From assembly GCA_016790075.1 (NCBI GenBank), contig JAEUPP010000049.1, positions 62,001 to 126,000 of the forward strand: 64,000 bases of DNA, read 5' to 3'. The first letter of the stretch is position 1; each line of letters starts with the position of its first letter. Below are positions 38,887-49,100 of the stretch, one piece after another. The notes under the pieces are model-generated. The model made no database searches and was not told the origin of the DNA. It worked only from the letters and a program-made list of their open reading frames with translations. The DNA comes from Rhodanobacteraceae bacterium (GTDB lineage Bacteria; Pseudomonadota; Gammaproteobacteria; Xanthomonadales; Rhodanobacteraceae). The translations under genes and the position numbers were made by a program.

Positions 38887-39175
38887 GCGGAGGCCCGGTA
38901 TTGGAGAGCCCCCCATGGTGGCGACGTCGGCAGTCGGCGGCAACCCTGTGCGCCTGGCATCTGCGATCTGCGACAGGCGGGCTCCGTAGCAGCGGGTTGT
39001 GCCCGCGCCGTCGCGGGAGAGCGCTGCGTGATTTCGCCGCTGAAAACGCGGTGAAAGAACAAGCTCCTGCGGCACGCGACGATGACGTGCTAACCCCTGC
39101 TGCTTGCCGTGCCGATGCGGGCCGCGATTGTCGGATGCGGTCGCCCGCTGTGCTGTTGTTCGGGCTAAGCGCTAT

Positions 39176-40570
39176 CTACTGGAAGTTGCCGCGGAAGATC
39201 ACGTCATTGCCGCCGCTACCGCGCGTGATGCTGATGCGGAAGCCCTCCGCTGTCGCGGCATCGACGCTGACGGTAAAAGCGTTATTCGGCGCAGCCCAGG
39301 TTTCACCGACCTTGAACATCGAGCCCTCATTGTTCGCCACGTTGGCCGGTGGCGAGGTCGCGTCGACGCTCCAGGCGGGTTCGGAACGTGTCGTATTGAC
39401 CGAATGAATGATCACCGCATCGCCGGCGAGGCTGGCCTCGTACTTGCCGCCACGCTTGCGCGCCTCGATGGTGTAGTACTGCGTAGTTGGCGCGCCCGCA
39501 GCCCGCACTATGATCATCTGCAGGTTGGTGGATCCGATCAGGCTGGCGCGATCCAGCAGCAGGCCGGGATAACTGCCGTCGGTATCGATGGTGCGCTTGC
39601 GGGCTGCGTCGATGAAGACCAGCCTGTCGCGGGACCAGACACTGATGTGTTTGGCGATCCGGCCGTAGGTCGTATCGGTCGCGGCATTGCTCCAGGCGTC
39701 GCTCATGACGTCCCAGGGGTTGTCATAGGGGTCGCTGTCGCCGTCGGAATTGTTTGCGTGCGGCAGGCCGTAGGCATGACCCATTTCGTGACTGAGCGGG
39801 GCCGAGTTGTTGAACGACCACGGCGGGTTCCAGGTCGAGCTCCAGCATTTGTTGATGCCGTCCAGGGTTGCGCAGCGGCTGCCGCCCCAGGCGAAACCGT
39901 CGAGATCGCCGTTGAACATCATGTTGACACCTTGCAAGCCCCCGTTCGCGGCGAAATTTACCGATGCATTCGCGGCAGCAGTGCAGTCGTCAAACAGCTT
40001 GTTGAGGTTGGCGGAACCGCCGGCAGGCACATAGAACGAGCGCGGCTGCGGCAAGGTAAACCAGCCATAAGCGGCGCTGCCGACGAGGTTGATCTTGTTA
40101 TAGGAAACTTCGCGCCAGTAGTGGTCGAGCTCGCCCGGATTGTTGCCGTACTGGCCGGTGAAGAAACTTAGCGGCTTCTGCTCGGTTGCGATGTCGCTGA
40201 ATTTGCACAGTAGTGTCGCCCAGACCGTGGTTCCGGCGACATCGGGTTGAATGCTGCTGCGTTCGGTGTCGGCGGAGACGATGGCCTGCACCGCCAGACC
40301 TTGCGGCGTCGCCGGACCGCCGAGTTCCACTGCAACACGCTTGCCGGCCAGTGCGTAGACATCGCCGGCTCCGACGCGCGCCTGTGCGGGATCAAGCGCA
40401 TAACGCAGCCCGGCAGCATCGACCAGGGTCACGCGGAACTGGCTGCCCAGGCCTGCGGTCGGGTCCGAGTCGCCCCAGGTCAGTTCGAGGCGTCCCTCAA
40501 TTGGTGCGGCAAAAGCCTCGCTGCAGAACAGCAGCGCACAAAGGGACAGCAGACGGGAGGGCGACGACAT
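39176..40570 (-). CDS. Secreted zinc metalloprotease (metzincin-type)
   Basis: 464 residues from ATG 40570, chosen because it opens directly with a signal peptide (SRLLSLCALLFCSEAFA-AP); the GTG at 40618 adds unlikely residues. The zinc motif HEMGHAYGLPH (H261, E262, H265, H271) fits HExxHxxxxxH, with a Met-turn-like WDVMSD after it. An N-terminal Ig-like segment (residues about 25-115) precedes the protease domain. The protein ends in DVIFRGNFQ, nearly the same tail as the endonuclease at 12657. It is probably exported by the T2SS in this window; substrate unknown. Leftward, alone, with gph downstream. Confidence 0.85.
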   Translation of the reverse strand: MSSPSRLLSLCALLFCSEAFAAPIEGRLELTWGDSDPTAGLGSQFRVTLVDAAGLRYALDPAQARVGAGDVYALAGKRVAVELGGPATPQGLAVQAIVSADTERSSIQPDVAGTTVWATLLCKFSDIATEQKPLSFFTGQYGNNPGELDHYWREVSYNKINLVGSAAYGWFTLPQPRSFYVPAGGSANLNKLFDDCTAAANASVNFAANGGLQGVNMMFNGDLDGFAWGGSRCATLDGINKCWSSTWNPPWSFNNSAPLSHEMGHAYGLPHANNSDGDSDPYDNPWDVMSDAWSNAATDTTYGRIAKHISVWSRDRLVFIDAARKRTIDTDGSYPGLLLDRASLIGSTNLQMIIVRAAGAPTTQYYTIEARKRGGKYEASLAGDAVIIHSVNTTRSEPAWSVDATSPPANVANNEGSMFKVGETWAAPNNAFTVSVDAATAEGFRISITRGSGGNDVIFRGNFQ

Positions 40571-40653
40571 GGGGAGGACAGCCTGCAGATACGATGGGCC
40601 GAACTTAGCGGCCCACACCTTCGCAGACTGTTAATCCGTAGCCGAATTTGGCA

Positions 40654-40680
40654 GCGGGAGCGTTCTGCGCACGCTCCCGC
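40654..40680 (-). terminator. Hairpin terminator after pgk
   Basis: GCGGGAGCG (40654-40662) and CGCTCCCGC (40672-40680) form a perfect 9-base stem with a 9-base loop, 24 bases past the pgk stop on the minus strand. The T run is weak (TGCCAAATTC follows). It probably ends the pgk transcript. Confidence 0.55.
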
Positions 40681-40703
40681 CGATTAACGGTGAGCCCTAC
40701 GGG

Positions 40704-41876
40704 TCAGCCGCGTGCTTTCAGCGCTGCGACGGCCGGCAGCTCCTTGCCTTCGAGGAACTCGAGGAAGGCGCCGCCGCCGGTAGATATGTAACTGATCTGA
40801 GCTTCGACCCCGTATTTCTCAACGGCGGCCAGCGTGTCGCCGCCGCCGGCGATGGAGAATGCCGGCGATGCGGCGATGGCCTTGGCCAAGGTCTCAGTGC
40901 CTTTGCCGAAGGCATCGAACTCGAACACGCCGACCGGGCCGTTCCAGACCACGCTGCCAGCCTTGGCGATCAGCGCCGCGTAGCTCGCCGCAGTTTGCGG
41001 ACCTATATCGAGAATCATGTCGTCGGTGTTGATGGCGGCTACGGGCTTGACTGTTGCCGGCGCGTCCGCAGCAAATGCCGGCGCAACGACCACGTCAGTA
41101 GGAATTGGTACGTCTGCGCCGCGCGCCTTGGCTTCGGCCATGATGCGCTTGGCTGTCTCGATCAGATCGTTCTCGACCAGCGACTTGCCGACACCGTAGC
41201 CGCTTGCCGCGATAAAGGTATTGGCGATGCCCCCGCCGACGATGAGCTGGTCCACTTTACTGGTCAGTGTCTGCAGCAGTTCAAGCTTGGTGGATACCTT
41301 GGAGCCGGCAACGATGGCCAGCAGCGGGCGCTGCGGGTTTTCCAGCGCCTTGGCCAGTGCGTCGAGCTCGGCCATCAGCAAGGGGCCGCCACAGGCTACC
41401 TTGGCCGCGCGGATGGCGCCGTGGGTCGACGCCTGGGCGCGATGTGCCGTGCCGAAGGCATCCATTACATAGATGTCGCATAGCGCGGCGTATTTCGCGC
41501 TGAGGTCGGCCGAGTCCTTGCCTTCGCCGACGTTCATGCGGCAGTTTTCCAGCAGCACCACTTCGCCGGGCGAGACCTCGACGCCATCGAGATAGTCACG
41601 CACCAAACGCACCTGTGCGCCCAGTGCCTGGCTGAGCCAGGCGGCAACCGGGGCGAGGGAGTCCGACGCGGAAAACTCCCCTTCGGTCGGTCGCCCCAGG
41701 TGTGAAGTCACCAGTACGGCGGCACCGGCATCGCGGGCGAGGCGTATGGTAGGCAGCGCCGCATCGAGACGTTGCGTTGCCGTAATACGGCCGTCCTTGA
41801 TCGGTACATTGAGATCTTCACGGATCAGGACGCGCTTGCCGCGCAGGTCGAGGTCGGTCATGCGGAGTATGGACAT
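40704..41876 (-). CDS. pgk: Phosphoglycerate kinase
   Basis: 390 residues from ATG 41876 (GGAG six bases upstream; M6 at 41861 is an alternative). Glycolytic kinase: [15 protein letters not shown] near residue 15, [10 protein letters not shown] near 60, [12 protein letters not shown], the C-terminal [22 protein letters not shown] and [13 protein letters not shown] are all canonical. Transfers phosphate between 1,3-bisphosphoglycerate and ATP. Divergent from plsY, with 141 bases between the two starts; normal length. Confidence 0.96.
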   Translation of the reverse strand: MSILRMTDLDLRGKRVLIREDLNVPIKDGRITATQRLDAALPTIRLARDAGAAVLVTSHLGRPTEGEFSASDSLAPVAAWLSQALGAQVRLVRDYLDGVEVSPGEVVLLENCRMNVGEGKDSADLSAKYAALCDIYVMDAFGTAHRAQASTHGAIRAAKVACGGPLLMAELDALAKALENPQRPLLAIVAGSKVSTKLELLQTLTSKVDQLIVGGGIANTFIAASGYGVGKSLVENDLIETAKRIMAEAKARGADVPIPTDVVVAPAFAADAPATVKPVAAINTDDMILDIGPQTAASYAALIAKAGSVVWNGPVGVFEFDAFGKGTETLAKAIAASPAFSIAGGGDTLAAVEKYGVEAQISYISTGGGAFLEFLEGKELPAVAALKARG

Positions 41877-42017
41877 GGGGGCTCCGGGGCAGGGCGCAGA
41901 CACAAAACTTGGATTACAGCGGCGCGCACCCTGCTTTGCAAATCGTGCAGCGTGCCGCGCCGCTGGCAGCCGGCTTGGATTAGGCTTTGCGCCCCTGTTT
42001 GCCGCCGTCCCTTCGCC

Positions 42018-42659
42018 ATGTTCGTGCTGATTGCCAAGGCCGTGTGCGCCTACGCGCTGGGTTCGATTTCCGGCAGCCTGCTGCTCGGTCGCCGCCTGGG
42101 TTTCGATATACGCGAGTCGGGCAGTGGCAATGCTGGCGGCACCAATGCGCTGCGTACGCGCGGCTGGCGTTTTGCGCTGGGCGTGGTCGCGATCGATGTC
42201 GGCAAAGGCGTGCTTGCGGTCTGGCTGGCGCTGCGGTTGCCGACGACTGCCGCCTCTCCCGGGCTCTATACCGAGGCTTTGGTCAGTGGCTTTGCCGCGG
42301 TGCTGGGGCATGTGTTTCCTGTGTTCTATGGCTTTCGCGGTGGCAAAGGTGCCGCGACCGTTGTCGGTACCCTCGCGGTGCTGTACCCGTTGGCGCTACT
42401 GCCGTTGCTGCTGGTCTGGCTGCTGTTGCTGGGCAGCACGGGCTATGTCGGGCTGGCTACCGTGACCGCGGGCCTGTGCTTCGTGCCGCTGCTCTGGTGG
42501 CTGGCGCCGCAGATCCCGGCACTGCACCTTTATGCAGCGGCCTGTGCATTGCTGCTGGTACTGACCCACGCCGGCAATCTCCGGCGCCTGTATCACGGTA
42601 CGGAGCGACGTTTCGAGCGCGCGCGCGTACTGATCCGTCTGTTTGCCGGGCGCCGCTGA
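42018..42659 (+). CDS. plsY: Glycerol-3-phosphate acyltransferase PlsY
   Basis: 213 residues with five or six membrane segments. Signature motifs are [35 protein letters not shown] (start-to-motif 1), [20 protein letters not shown] (motif 2, near residue 95) and [15 protein letters not shown] near the end (motif 3). Uses acyl phosphate to acylate glycerol 3-phosphate at the inner membrane, the first step of phospholipid synthesis. The stop overlaps the birA start (TGATG), so translation is coupled. Confidence 0.93.
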   Translation: MFVLIAKAVCAYALGSISGSLLLGRRLGFDIRESGSGNAGGTNALRTRGWRFALGVVAIDVGKGVLAVWLALRLPTTAASPGLYTEALVSGFAAVLGHVFPVFYGFRGGKGAATVVGTLAVLYPLALLPLLLVWLLLLGSTGYVGLATVTAGLCFVPLLWWLAPQIPALHLYAAACALLLVLTHAGNLRRLYHGTERRFERARVLIRLFAGRR

Positions 42660-43627
42660 TGCAGACGCGTGATCTGGTCGCGGCACTTGCCGATGGGCGC
42701 GATTGGTCCGGGAATGAACTCGCGCAGCGCTTCGGCGTCACGCGTGCAGCAGTCTGGAAGCGTCTGGCTGAGCTGCGCCGCGCCGGATTGCCGCTGGCTG
42801 CCATGGCCGGGCACGGTTATCGCCTGGCATTGCCACTGGAACTGCTCGATGCCCAGGCGATCCGCGCTGGCTTGCCGCCGCTGCTGCGGGCACGTTTTGC
42901 GGATCTGGCCGTGCACTGGGATATTGACTCGACCAATAGCGAACTGATGCGTAGTGCGGCGGCACATGCTGATTTCGCCGTCTGCCTCGCCGAACAGCAG
43001 CACGCCGGACGTGGTCGGCGCGGCCGGCAATGGCAGTCGCCGTTGCTATGCAATATCTATCTTTCGCTGCTCAAGCGTTTTGACTGCGGTATGGGCAGCC
43101 TGTCCGGACTGAGTCTCGCAGTCGGCGTCGCGGTCGCGCGGGCACTCGAGCATTGCGGTGCTCCTGCACTCGGCCTCAAGTGGCCCAACGACGTGCTGGC
43201 CGGCGATGCCAAGCTTGCCGGCATCCTGGTGGAGCTGGGCGGTGAATTCCTGGGGCCCTGCTACGCCGTTATCGGCGTTGGCGTGAACCTGTATCTGCCA
43301 GCCGCCGTGCGCGAGGCAATCGATCAGCCGGTTGCCGATCTGGCTGCCTGCTGCACGCCGTTGCCCTCGCGCAATGTGCTGGCCGCTGCGCTGTTGGCCG
43401 AGTTCGCGCGCGTGCTCGATCAGTTTGCAAGCGACGGCTTTGCCGCGCTGCGCGAGGATTTTGCACAACGCGACCGGCTACTCGGGCGCGCACTGGTGCT
43501 CAGCGATGCGGCTGGATCGCACTCTGGCGTAGGCGCTGGCATCGATGCACGCGGTGCACTGCTGCTGCGGCAGGGCGATACCATCGTGCGTTTCGACAGT
43601 GCGGAAGTGACGGTGCGCAAGGCATGA
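42659..43627 (+). CDS. birA: Biotin--protein ligase / biotin operon repressor
   Basis: 322 residues. The N-terminal winged helix-turn-helix (NELAQRFGVTRAAVWKRLAELR) suits a biotin-operon repressor. The catalytic domain has GRGRRGRQWQSP (biotin/ATP loop), KWPNDVLAGDAKLAGILVE, and an SH3-like C-terminal domain. It makes biotinyl-AMP and attaches biotin to acetyl-CoA carboxylase. It overlaps plsY by one base and coaX by four, forming a tight run plsY-birA-coaX-SPOR. Confidence 0.95.
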   Translation: MQTRDLVAALADGRDWSGNELAQRFGVTRAAVWKRLAELRRAGLPLAAMAGHGYRLALPLELLDAQAIRAGLPPLLRARFADLAVHWDIDSTNSELMRSAAAHADFAVCLAEQQHAGRGRRGRQWQSPLLCNIYLSLLKRFDCGMGSLSGLSLAVGVAVARALEHCGAPALGLKWPNDVLAGDAKLAGILVELGGEFLGPCYAVIGVGVNLYLPAAVREAIDQPVADLAACCTPLPSRNVLAAALLAEFARVLDQFASDGFAALREDFAQRDRLLGRALVLSDAAGSHSGVGAGIDARGALLLRQGDTIVRFDSAEVTVRKA

Positions 43628-44397
43628 ACCTGCTGGTCGATCTTGGCAATACACGCCTCAAATGGGCGCTGCATGATGCGCAGGGGCTGCGTGCTGGCGT
43701 GCCGGTTGATCACTCGCGCCCTTTGGCGCGGGAACTTGACCTCGCCTGGGGCGAAGCACCCGCGATCACGCGCGCTCTGATTGCATCCGTCGCAAGGCCG
43801 CGCCTGGAATCGGAGCTGGTGCAGGCGATCCGTTTACGCTTCGGGGTCGAGCCCGAATTTGTCGCCAGTGCGGCCGAGGCCGGCGGCGTGCGGATTGCCT
43901 ATGCCGAGCCGCGCAAGCTTGGCGTCGACCGTTTCGTTGCGCTGATTGCGCTACGAGCCCTGCAGCGGGACCCGGTCGTGCTCGTCAGTGTGGGAACCGC
44001 GTTGGTGCTTGATGCACTCGCCGCAGACGGCAGGCATCTCGGCGGGCTCATCGCGCCCAGTCCGGTGCTGATGCAGCAGGCCTTGCTGGGTGCGACCGCG
44101 CGGGTCAGCGCATCCGACTCGGCCCGCATCGTCGAACTGGCCGATGACACCGAAGATGCCGTGCGTTCAGGTTGTTGGCTGGCGGCTGCGGCGCTGGTGG
44201 AAAGGTTCCATAAGCAGGCACAGCGGCGGCTGGGGCGGGACGTTGCACTCGTGCTTGCTGGTGGTGCCGCCGCCGAACTGGCGCCGCTGCTGTCGCTGCC
44301 GGCGCGGATCGAGGCAGATCTTGTGCTGCGTGGCCTGGCGCGGCTTGCGGCAGCCACCGCAGTGGCGGGCGAGCCGCTAGAATCCGGCGATCCCTGA
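43624..44397 (+). CDS. coaX: Type III pantothenate kinase
   Basis: 257 residues. N-terminal DLGNTRLKWAL is the ATP-binding start of the ASKHA fold; LGVDRFVALI and VSVGTALVLDAL carry the pantothenate and phosphate motifs; LVLAGGAAAEL comes near the end. It phosphorylates pantothenate, the first step of coenzyme A synthesis. ATGA overlap with birA. Gene order birA-coaX is common in Xanthomonadales and Pseudomonas. Confidence 0.93.
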   Translation: MNLLVDLGNTRLKWALHDAQGLRAGVPVDHSRPLARELDLAWGEAPAITRALIASVARPRLESELVQAIRLRFGVEPEFVASAAEAGGVRIAYAEPRKLGVDRFVALIALRALQRDPVVLVSVGTALVLDALAADGRHLGGLIAPSPVLMQQALLGATARVSASDSARIVELADDTEDAVRSGCWLAAAALVERFHKQAQRRLGRDVALVLAGGAAAELAPLLSLPARIEADLVLRGLARLAAATAVAGEPLESGDP

Positions 44398-44410
44398 GCG
44401 GCGTCCTTGC

Positions 44411-45073
44411 ATGTTTCTGCGCGTGTTGTTCCTGCTGCTGCTTGCGATGAATGTCGGCGTCGCGAGCTGGTTGTATTTCGCGCCGCGCCCTGCCCAGCGC
44501 GAAATCGATGTGACTGACATCGGTATCGCGCGGCTGGAACTGCTGGCTGAGCACGAGCGACTGGGTGATGCCGCGAGCGCCGAGCTGACCGAGGCGCCGC
44601 CGGCGAGCAATGTGCCGGATCAATGCCGCAGCATCGGCCCCTTCGCCACCCAGGCCGACATGCGTGCGGCGATGAACAAACTGACCTCACGCGTGCGGCG
44701 CATCCAATATCGGGAAGCGCGCACGACCCAGCCGCGTGGCTATTGGGTATTCGTACCGGCCATGGCGTCACGCGAGCAGGCACTCGGTGTTGCGCGCCAG
44801 CTATCGGCCAAGGGGGTGCGCGACTACTACGTCGTTACCGCGGGCGACCAGCAGAACACGATCTCACTGGGGCTGTTCCGCGAACAGGCCAATGCCGAGC
44901 GCCGCCGCGCCGAGATCGCGGCGCTGGGTTTTGCGCCGCAGATGCTGCAGCGCACCGAGGATCTGCCGGTGTACTGGGTCGACTTCGCAGAAGATCCTCA
45001 ACGCCCCGTCGCCTGGCGTGCCCAGATGCCGGATCTGGTCGATCTCAGAGAGCAGCCTGTGCAATGTTTCTAG
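44411..45073 (+). CDS. SPOR-domain inner-membrane protein
   Basis: 220 residues. One N-terminal membrane anchor (LRVLFLLLLAMNVGVASWLYF), a short linker, then about residues 70-160 form a SPOR-like domain (SIGPFATQADMRAAMNKL ... GYWVFVPAMASREQALGVARQLSAKGVRDYYV ... ISLGLFREQANAERRRAEIAALGF). SPOR domains bind denuded glycan strands at the division site. It starts 13 bases after coaX and is the usual last gene of the birA-coaX run. The C-terminal Asp/Arg-rich tail is not assigned. Confidence 0.85.
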   Translation: MFLRVLFLLLLAMNVGVASWLYFAPRPAQREIDVTDIGIARLELLAEHERLGDAASAELTEAPPASNVPDQCRSIGPFATQADMRAAMNKLTSRVRRIQYREARTTQPRGYWVFVPAMASREQALGVARQLSAKGVRDYYVVTAGDQQNTISLGLFREQANAERRRAEIAALGFAPQMLQRTEDLPVYWVDFAEDPQRPVAWRAQMPDLVDLREQPVQCF

Positions 45074-45254
45074 CGAACTCGTCGGCCAATCACCTGCGGT
45101 TCGGACCATCCCGGTGAGTGGCACTGCGACCGCTGCCCTTGCGGACTCCGTGGACGCTTGGCACTCTTGCGCGCCGTTAATCTGACCGCAGGCTGAACTT
45201 TCGCGCGCCAGCGCGGTCAGCGTCTGGCCATAGCCACAATTCCGAGGATTCGCG

Positions 45255-45986
45255 ATGCTCAAGAAGCTCACCCTGGCCCTCGCCCTCGCGGCGGCGTCCT
45301 TCACCACCCTGGCCGCCGAAGATGCGAAGGAGACGAAGATCGTCAGCGACGCGATTCTCGCCCTGGTACCGCAGGCCAAGCTTGATTCCGTAACCAAGTC
45401 CAGCCTGCCCGGCTTTTACGAAGTCGTGACCGGTGGCCAGGTCGTCTATGTCAGTGCCGACGGCAAGTACCTGCTGCAGGGCAGCCTGTTCGACATGGCC
45501 ACGAAGCGTGACCTTACCGAAGCGCGTCTCGGCGGCATTCGCAAGGAACTCGTCGATCAGGTGCCGAAGTCCAAGCGCATCGTCTTCGCGCCCAAGGATC
45601 CGAAATACACGGTGACGGTATTTACCGATATCGATTGCGGCTATTGCCGCAAGATGCACCAGGACATCGCCAAGTACAACGAGCAGGGCATCTCGGTGGA
45701 GTACCTCTGGTTCCCGCGCTCAGGTCCGGGCACGCCCTCGTTCGACAAGGCTGTTTCGGTATGGTGTGCGACCGACCGCAACAAGGCCTTTACCGAGGCG
45801 AAATCGGGCACGGATCCGAAAAGCGCGACCTGCGATAACCCGATCGCCGAGGAGTTCGAGCTGGGCCGCCGTGTCGGTCTCAACGGCACGCCGACCGTAA
45901 TTGCCCCGGATGGTACCCAGATTGGTGGCTATCTCGCGCCGGAAGCCATGCGTCAGCGTCTCGACAGCCTCGCTTCCGTGAAGTAA
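45255..45986 (+). CDS. dsbC: Thiol:disulfide interchange protein DsbC
   Basis: 243 residues. Signal peptide (KLTLALALAAASFTTLA-AE), an N-terminal dimerisation domain, then a thioredoxin-like domain with the redox motif CGYC (C128/C131) and the cis-proline near GTPTVIAPDG. Acts in the periplasm to shuffle wrong disulfides, using DsbD. Two further cysteines (SVWCATD, SATCDN) match the second disulfide of DsbC. Relevant here because several secreted proteins with many cysteines lie in the window. Followed by a strong terminator hairpin. Confidence 0.93.
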   Translation: MLKKLTLALALAAASFTTLAAEDAKETKIVSDAILALVPQAKLDSVTKSSLPGFYEVVTGGQVVYVSADGKYLLQGSLFDMATKRDLTEARLGGIRKELVDQVPKSKRIVFAPKDPKYTVTVFTDIDCGYCRKMHQDIAKYNEQGISVEYLWFPRSGPGTPSFDKAVSVWCATDRNKAFTEAKSGTDPKSATCDNPIAEEFELGRRVGLNGTPTVIAPDGTQIGGYLAPEAMRQRLDSLASVK

Positions 45987-46011
45987 GTACCCGTTACTAA
46001 AGTAAATTCAG

Positions 46012-46045
46012 GCGGCGGCTGCGGTAACGCAGCCGCCGCTGTCGT
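46012..46045 (+). terminator. Terminator after dsbC
   Basis: GCGGCGGCTGCG (46012-46023), loop GTAA, and its exact reverse complement (46028-46039) form a 12-base stem 25 bases past the dsbC stop. The following TGTCGTGTTTG gives only a weak U run. Confidence 0.65.
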
Positions 46046-46059
46046 GTTTGCGGCCTGAT

Positions 46060-46079
46060 CCTGCCGCGATAGCGGCAGG
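46060..46079 (+). promoter_or_regulatory. Second hairpin upstream of purL
   Basis: CCTGCCGC and GCGGCAGG pair around GATA in a perfect 8-base stem, 20 bases after the dsbC terminator hairpin and just before the purL promoter area (TATCAT near 46094). It could strengthen termination or be a leader element of purL. Confidence 0.35.
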
Positions 46080-46138
46080 CAGACGGCAGCGGTTATCATG
46101 CGCGCCCTTCTGAGAACCCGCTCCGGAACGGCCTTTAC

Positions 46139-49100
46139 ATGATCGTCCTCGACGGGCAAAGCGCCCTGTCTGCATTCCGCCTCGATCGTCTGAATCGCCA
46201 GTTGGCGGAGTCGGCGTCCGGCGCACGCGTCAGTTCGACGCGTTATGTCTACCTGCTTGCCGCGGCCAGTTCCCTCGACGACGCAGCGCGCCAGCGCCTG
46301 GCGCAGGTGCTCGAGGCGCGTACCGATGACACGGCTCGGCCGGCCAGCTTCTGGACCGTTCCGCGGCTAGGCACCATATCGCCCTGGTCGAGCAAGGCCA
46401 CCGACATTCTGCAGGGGTGTGGATTCGCCATCGGACGCGTCGAGCGTGCCATCGCTTTCGAAGTCTTGAACTTGCCGGCGCTCGACAGTCCGGCCTGGAG
46501 CGCATTGACCAGCGCCCTGCACGATCCCATGACGCAGTCGGTACTGACCGCGCTGACCGATGCCGAGCATCTGTTCAGGGCCGCAGTGCCCGGTGATCTG
46601 GGTCGCGTGGTGCTGGGGGCGGCCCCACAGGCCGCGCTCAACGAGGCCAACGTTCGTCTGGGCCTGGCGTTGGCGCCAGACGAGATCGACTATCTTGTTG
46701 CGCGCTATGCCGAACTAGGCCGTGACCCCAGTGACGCCGAACTCATGATGTTCGCGCAGGCCAATTCTGAGCACTGTCGCCACAAGGTGTTCAATGCGAG
46801 CTGGAATGTAGACGGCGAGGCGCAACCGCTGTCGCTGTTTGCAATGATCAAGAACACGCACAAGGTTTCGCCGGCCCACACCTTGTCGGCTTATGCCGAC
46901 AATGCGGCGGTGATTGCAGGCAGCCCGGGCCAACGTTTTTTTGCCGACGCCGACGGCGTCTACCGCGCGCATGCCGAGCGCATCGACTATGCGATCAAGG
47001 TCGAGACACATAATCACCCGACGGCGATAGCGCCGTTCCCGGGTGCATCGACCGGCTCCGGCGGCGAGATTCGCGACGAAGGGGCGACTGGCCGTGGCGG
47101 CAAACCCAAGGCGGGTTTGACCGGGTTCTCCGTATCGCATCTGCGCATTCCGGGTCTTGCGCGGCTGTGGGAAAGCGAACGGCCGCTGCCGCCGCGTATG
47201 GCGACGGCGTTTGAGATCATGCGTGACGGCCCCATCGGCGCTGCTTCGTTCAACAACGAATTCGGCCGTCCCGCGTTGGGCGGTTATTTCCGCAGCTACG
47301 AGCAGGAAACTGGCCTGCCAGGCCTGCGGCGCGGCTACGACAAGCCGATCATGATCGCCGGCGGCCTGGCTAATTTGCGTTCGCAACATGTGGAGAAACA
47401 AACCCTGCAAGCCGGCGATGCGGTGATCGTGCTCGGCGGTCCGGCCATGCTGATCGGTCTCGGCGGCGGAGCTGCTTCATCGGTCGCCTCGGGAACGAGT
47501 TCGGCCGAACTCGACTTCGCATCGGTGCAGCGCGACAACCCGGAAATCGAGCGCCGCTGCCAGGAAGTCATCGATCATTGCTGGCAGCTGGGTGAAGCCA
47601 ACCCCATTGTCACCGTGCACGATGTCGGTGCGGGGGGGCTGTCCAACGCCATCCCCGAGCTGCTGCACGATTCCAAGGTTGGAGGACGCATCGACCTGGC
47701 CAAGGTGCCCAGTGCCGATCCTTCGCTGTCCCCGATGCAGCTCTGGTGCAACGAATCGCAGGAGCGTTACGTGCTCGGAGTTCGCCCGGCCGATCTCGCC
47801 CGCTTTGAAGACATCTGTGCCCGTGAGCGTTGTCCCTATGCCGTGGTCGGTACCGCGACGGACGTGCAGCAACTGATGGTCGGCTACGGCGTCGATACGA
47901 CGACGGCCGTCGATGCAGTCACCGCGATCAACCTGCCGATGGACCTGCTGTTCGGCAAGGCGCCGAAGATGCACAGGGACGCCAAGCGCAAAGCGCCGCG
48001 TGTTGATCTCGTGTCCGATTGCCTGGGCATCAATTTGCACGAAGCGCTGCAGCGGGTGCTGCAGTTCCCTGCGGTCGGGTCGAAGTCGTTCCTGATCACG
48101 ATTGGTGACCGCAGCGTCGGCGGCCTGTGCTCGCGCGACCAGATGGTCGGCCCCTGGCAGGTGCCGGTGGCTGATTGTGCCGTCACGCTCGCGGATTTCG
48201 ACGGCTATGCCGGTGAAGCCATGGCCATGGGCGAGCGCACGCCGCTGGCGGCGCTGTCCTCGGCGGATGCGGCGCGCATGGCGGTGGGCGAAGCGCTGAC
48301 CAATCTGGCGGCGGCACCGATCGCGGATATGGGCGAAATCCGTCTGTCGGCGAACTGGATGGCGGCAGCGAATTTTCCGCATCAGGATGCCGCGCTGTTC
48401 GATGCGGTGCGCGCCATCGGCATGGAGCTTTGCCCCGCGCTGGGTATTTCCATCCCGGTTGGCAAGGATTCGTTGTCCATGCAGGCGGTCTGGCATGACG
48501 GTGAGCGCGAGCAGAAGACGGTAGCACCGGTATCTCTGATCGTCTCGGCGTTTGCGCGCGTTACCGACGTGCGCCGTGCGCTGACCCCGCAATTGCGCCT
48601 GGACAAGGGGGAAACCGAGCTCTGGCTGATCGATCTCGGCGGCGGGCGCAATCGTCTCGGCGGTTCGGCGCTGATGCAGGTATTCAATCGTTCCGGCGGC
48701 GTGCCCCCCGATCTCGACGACGCGCTACGGTTCAAGAATTTCTTCGCCTGTATCCAGCAGGCCAATGCTGACGGCCTGTTGCTGGCCTATCACGACCGTG
48801 CCGACGGCGGCGTGCTCGTGACCTTGCTGGAAATGGCCTTTGCGGGTCATTGTGGCCTGTCGATCGGCCTTGACGGCTGGGCCGAGAACACGCTGCGCGC
48901 ACTGTTCTGCGAAGAGCTGGGCGCGGTGGTGCAGGTACGCCGAGACGATGTCGCGGCGTTCAAGGCGTTGCTGGAGCGCTATGCCATCGCCGACATCGCG
49001 CACATGATAGGCCGGCCCAAGGAAAAGCCGCAGATCAGCCTGCGCCTCGGTGACGATTCGCTGGGACGCTGGGACTGGAGCGACCTCATGCACACATGGT

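Noticed and set aside
45074-45254. tRNA gene after the SPOR gene
   Set aside because: Searched by eye for a cloverleaf and T-loop GTTCGAATC-like sequence; a short GGTTCGGACC stretch occurs, but no acceptor stem pairs with it.
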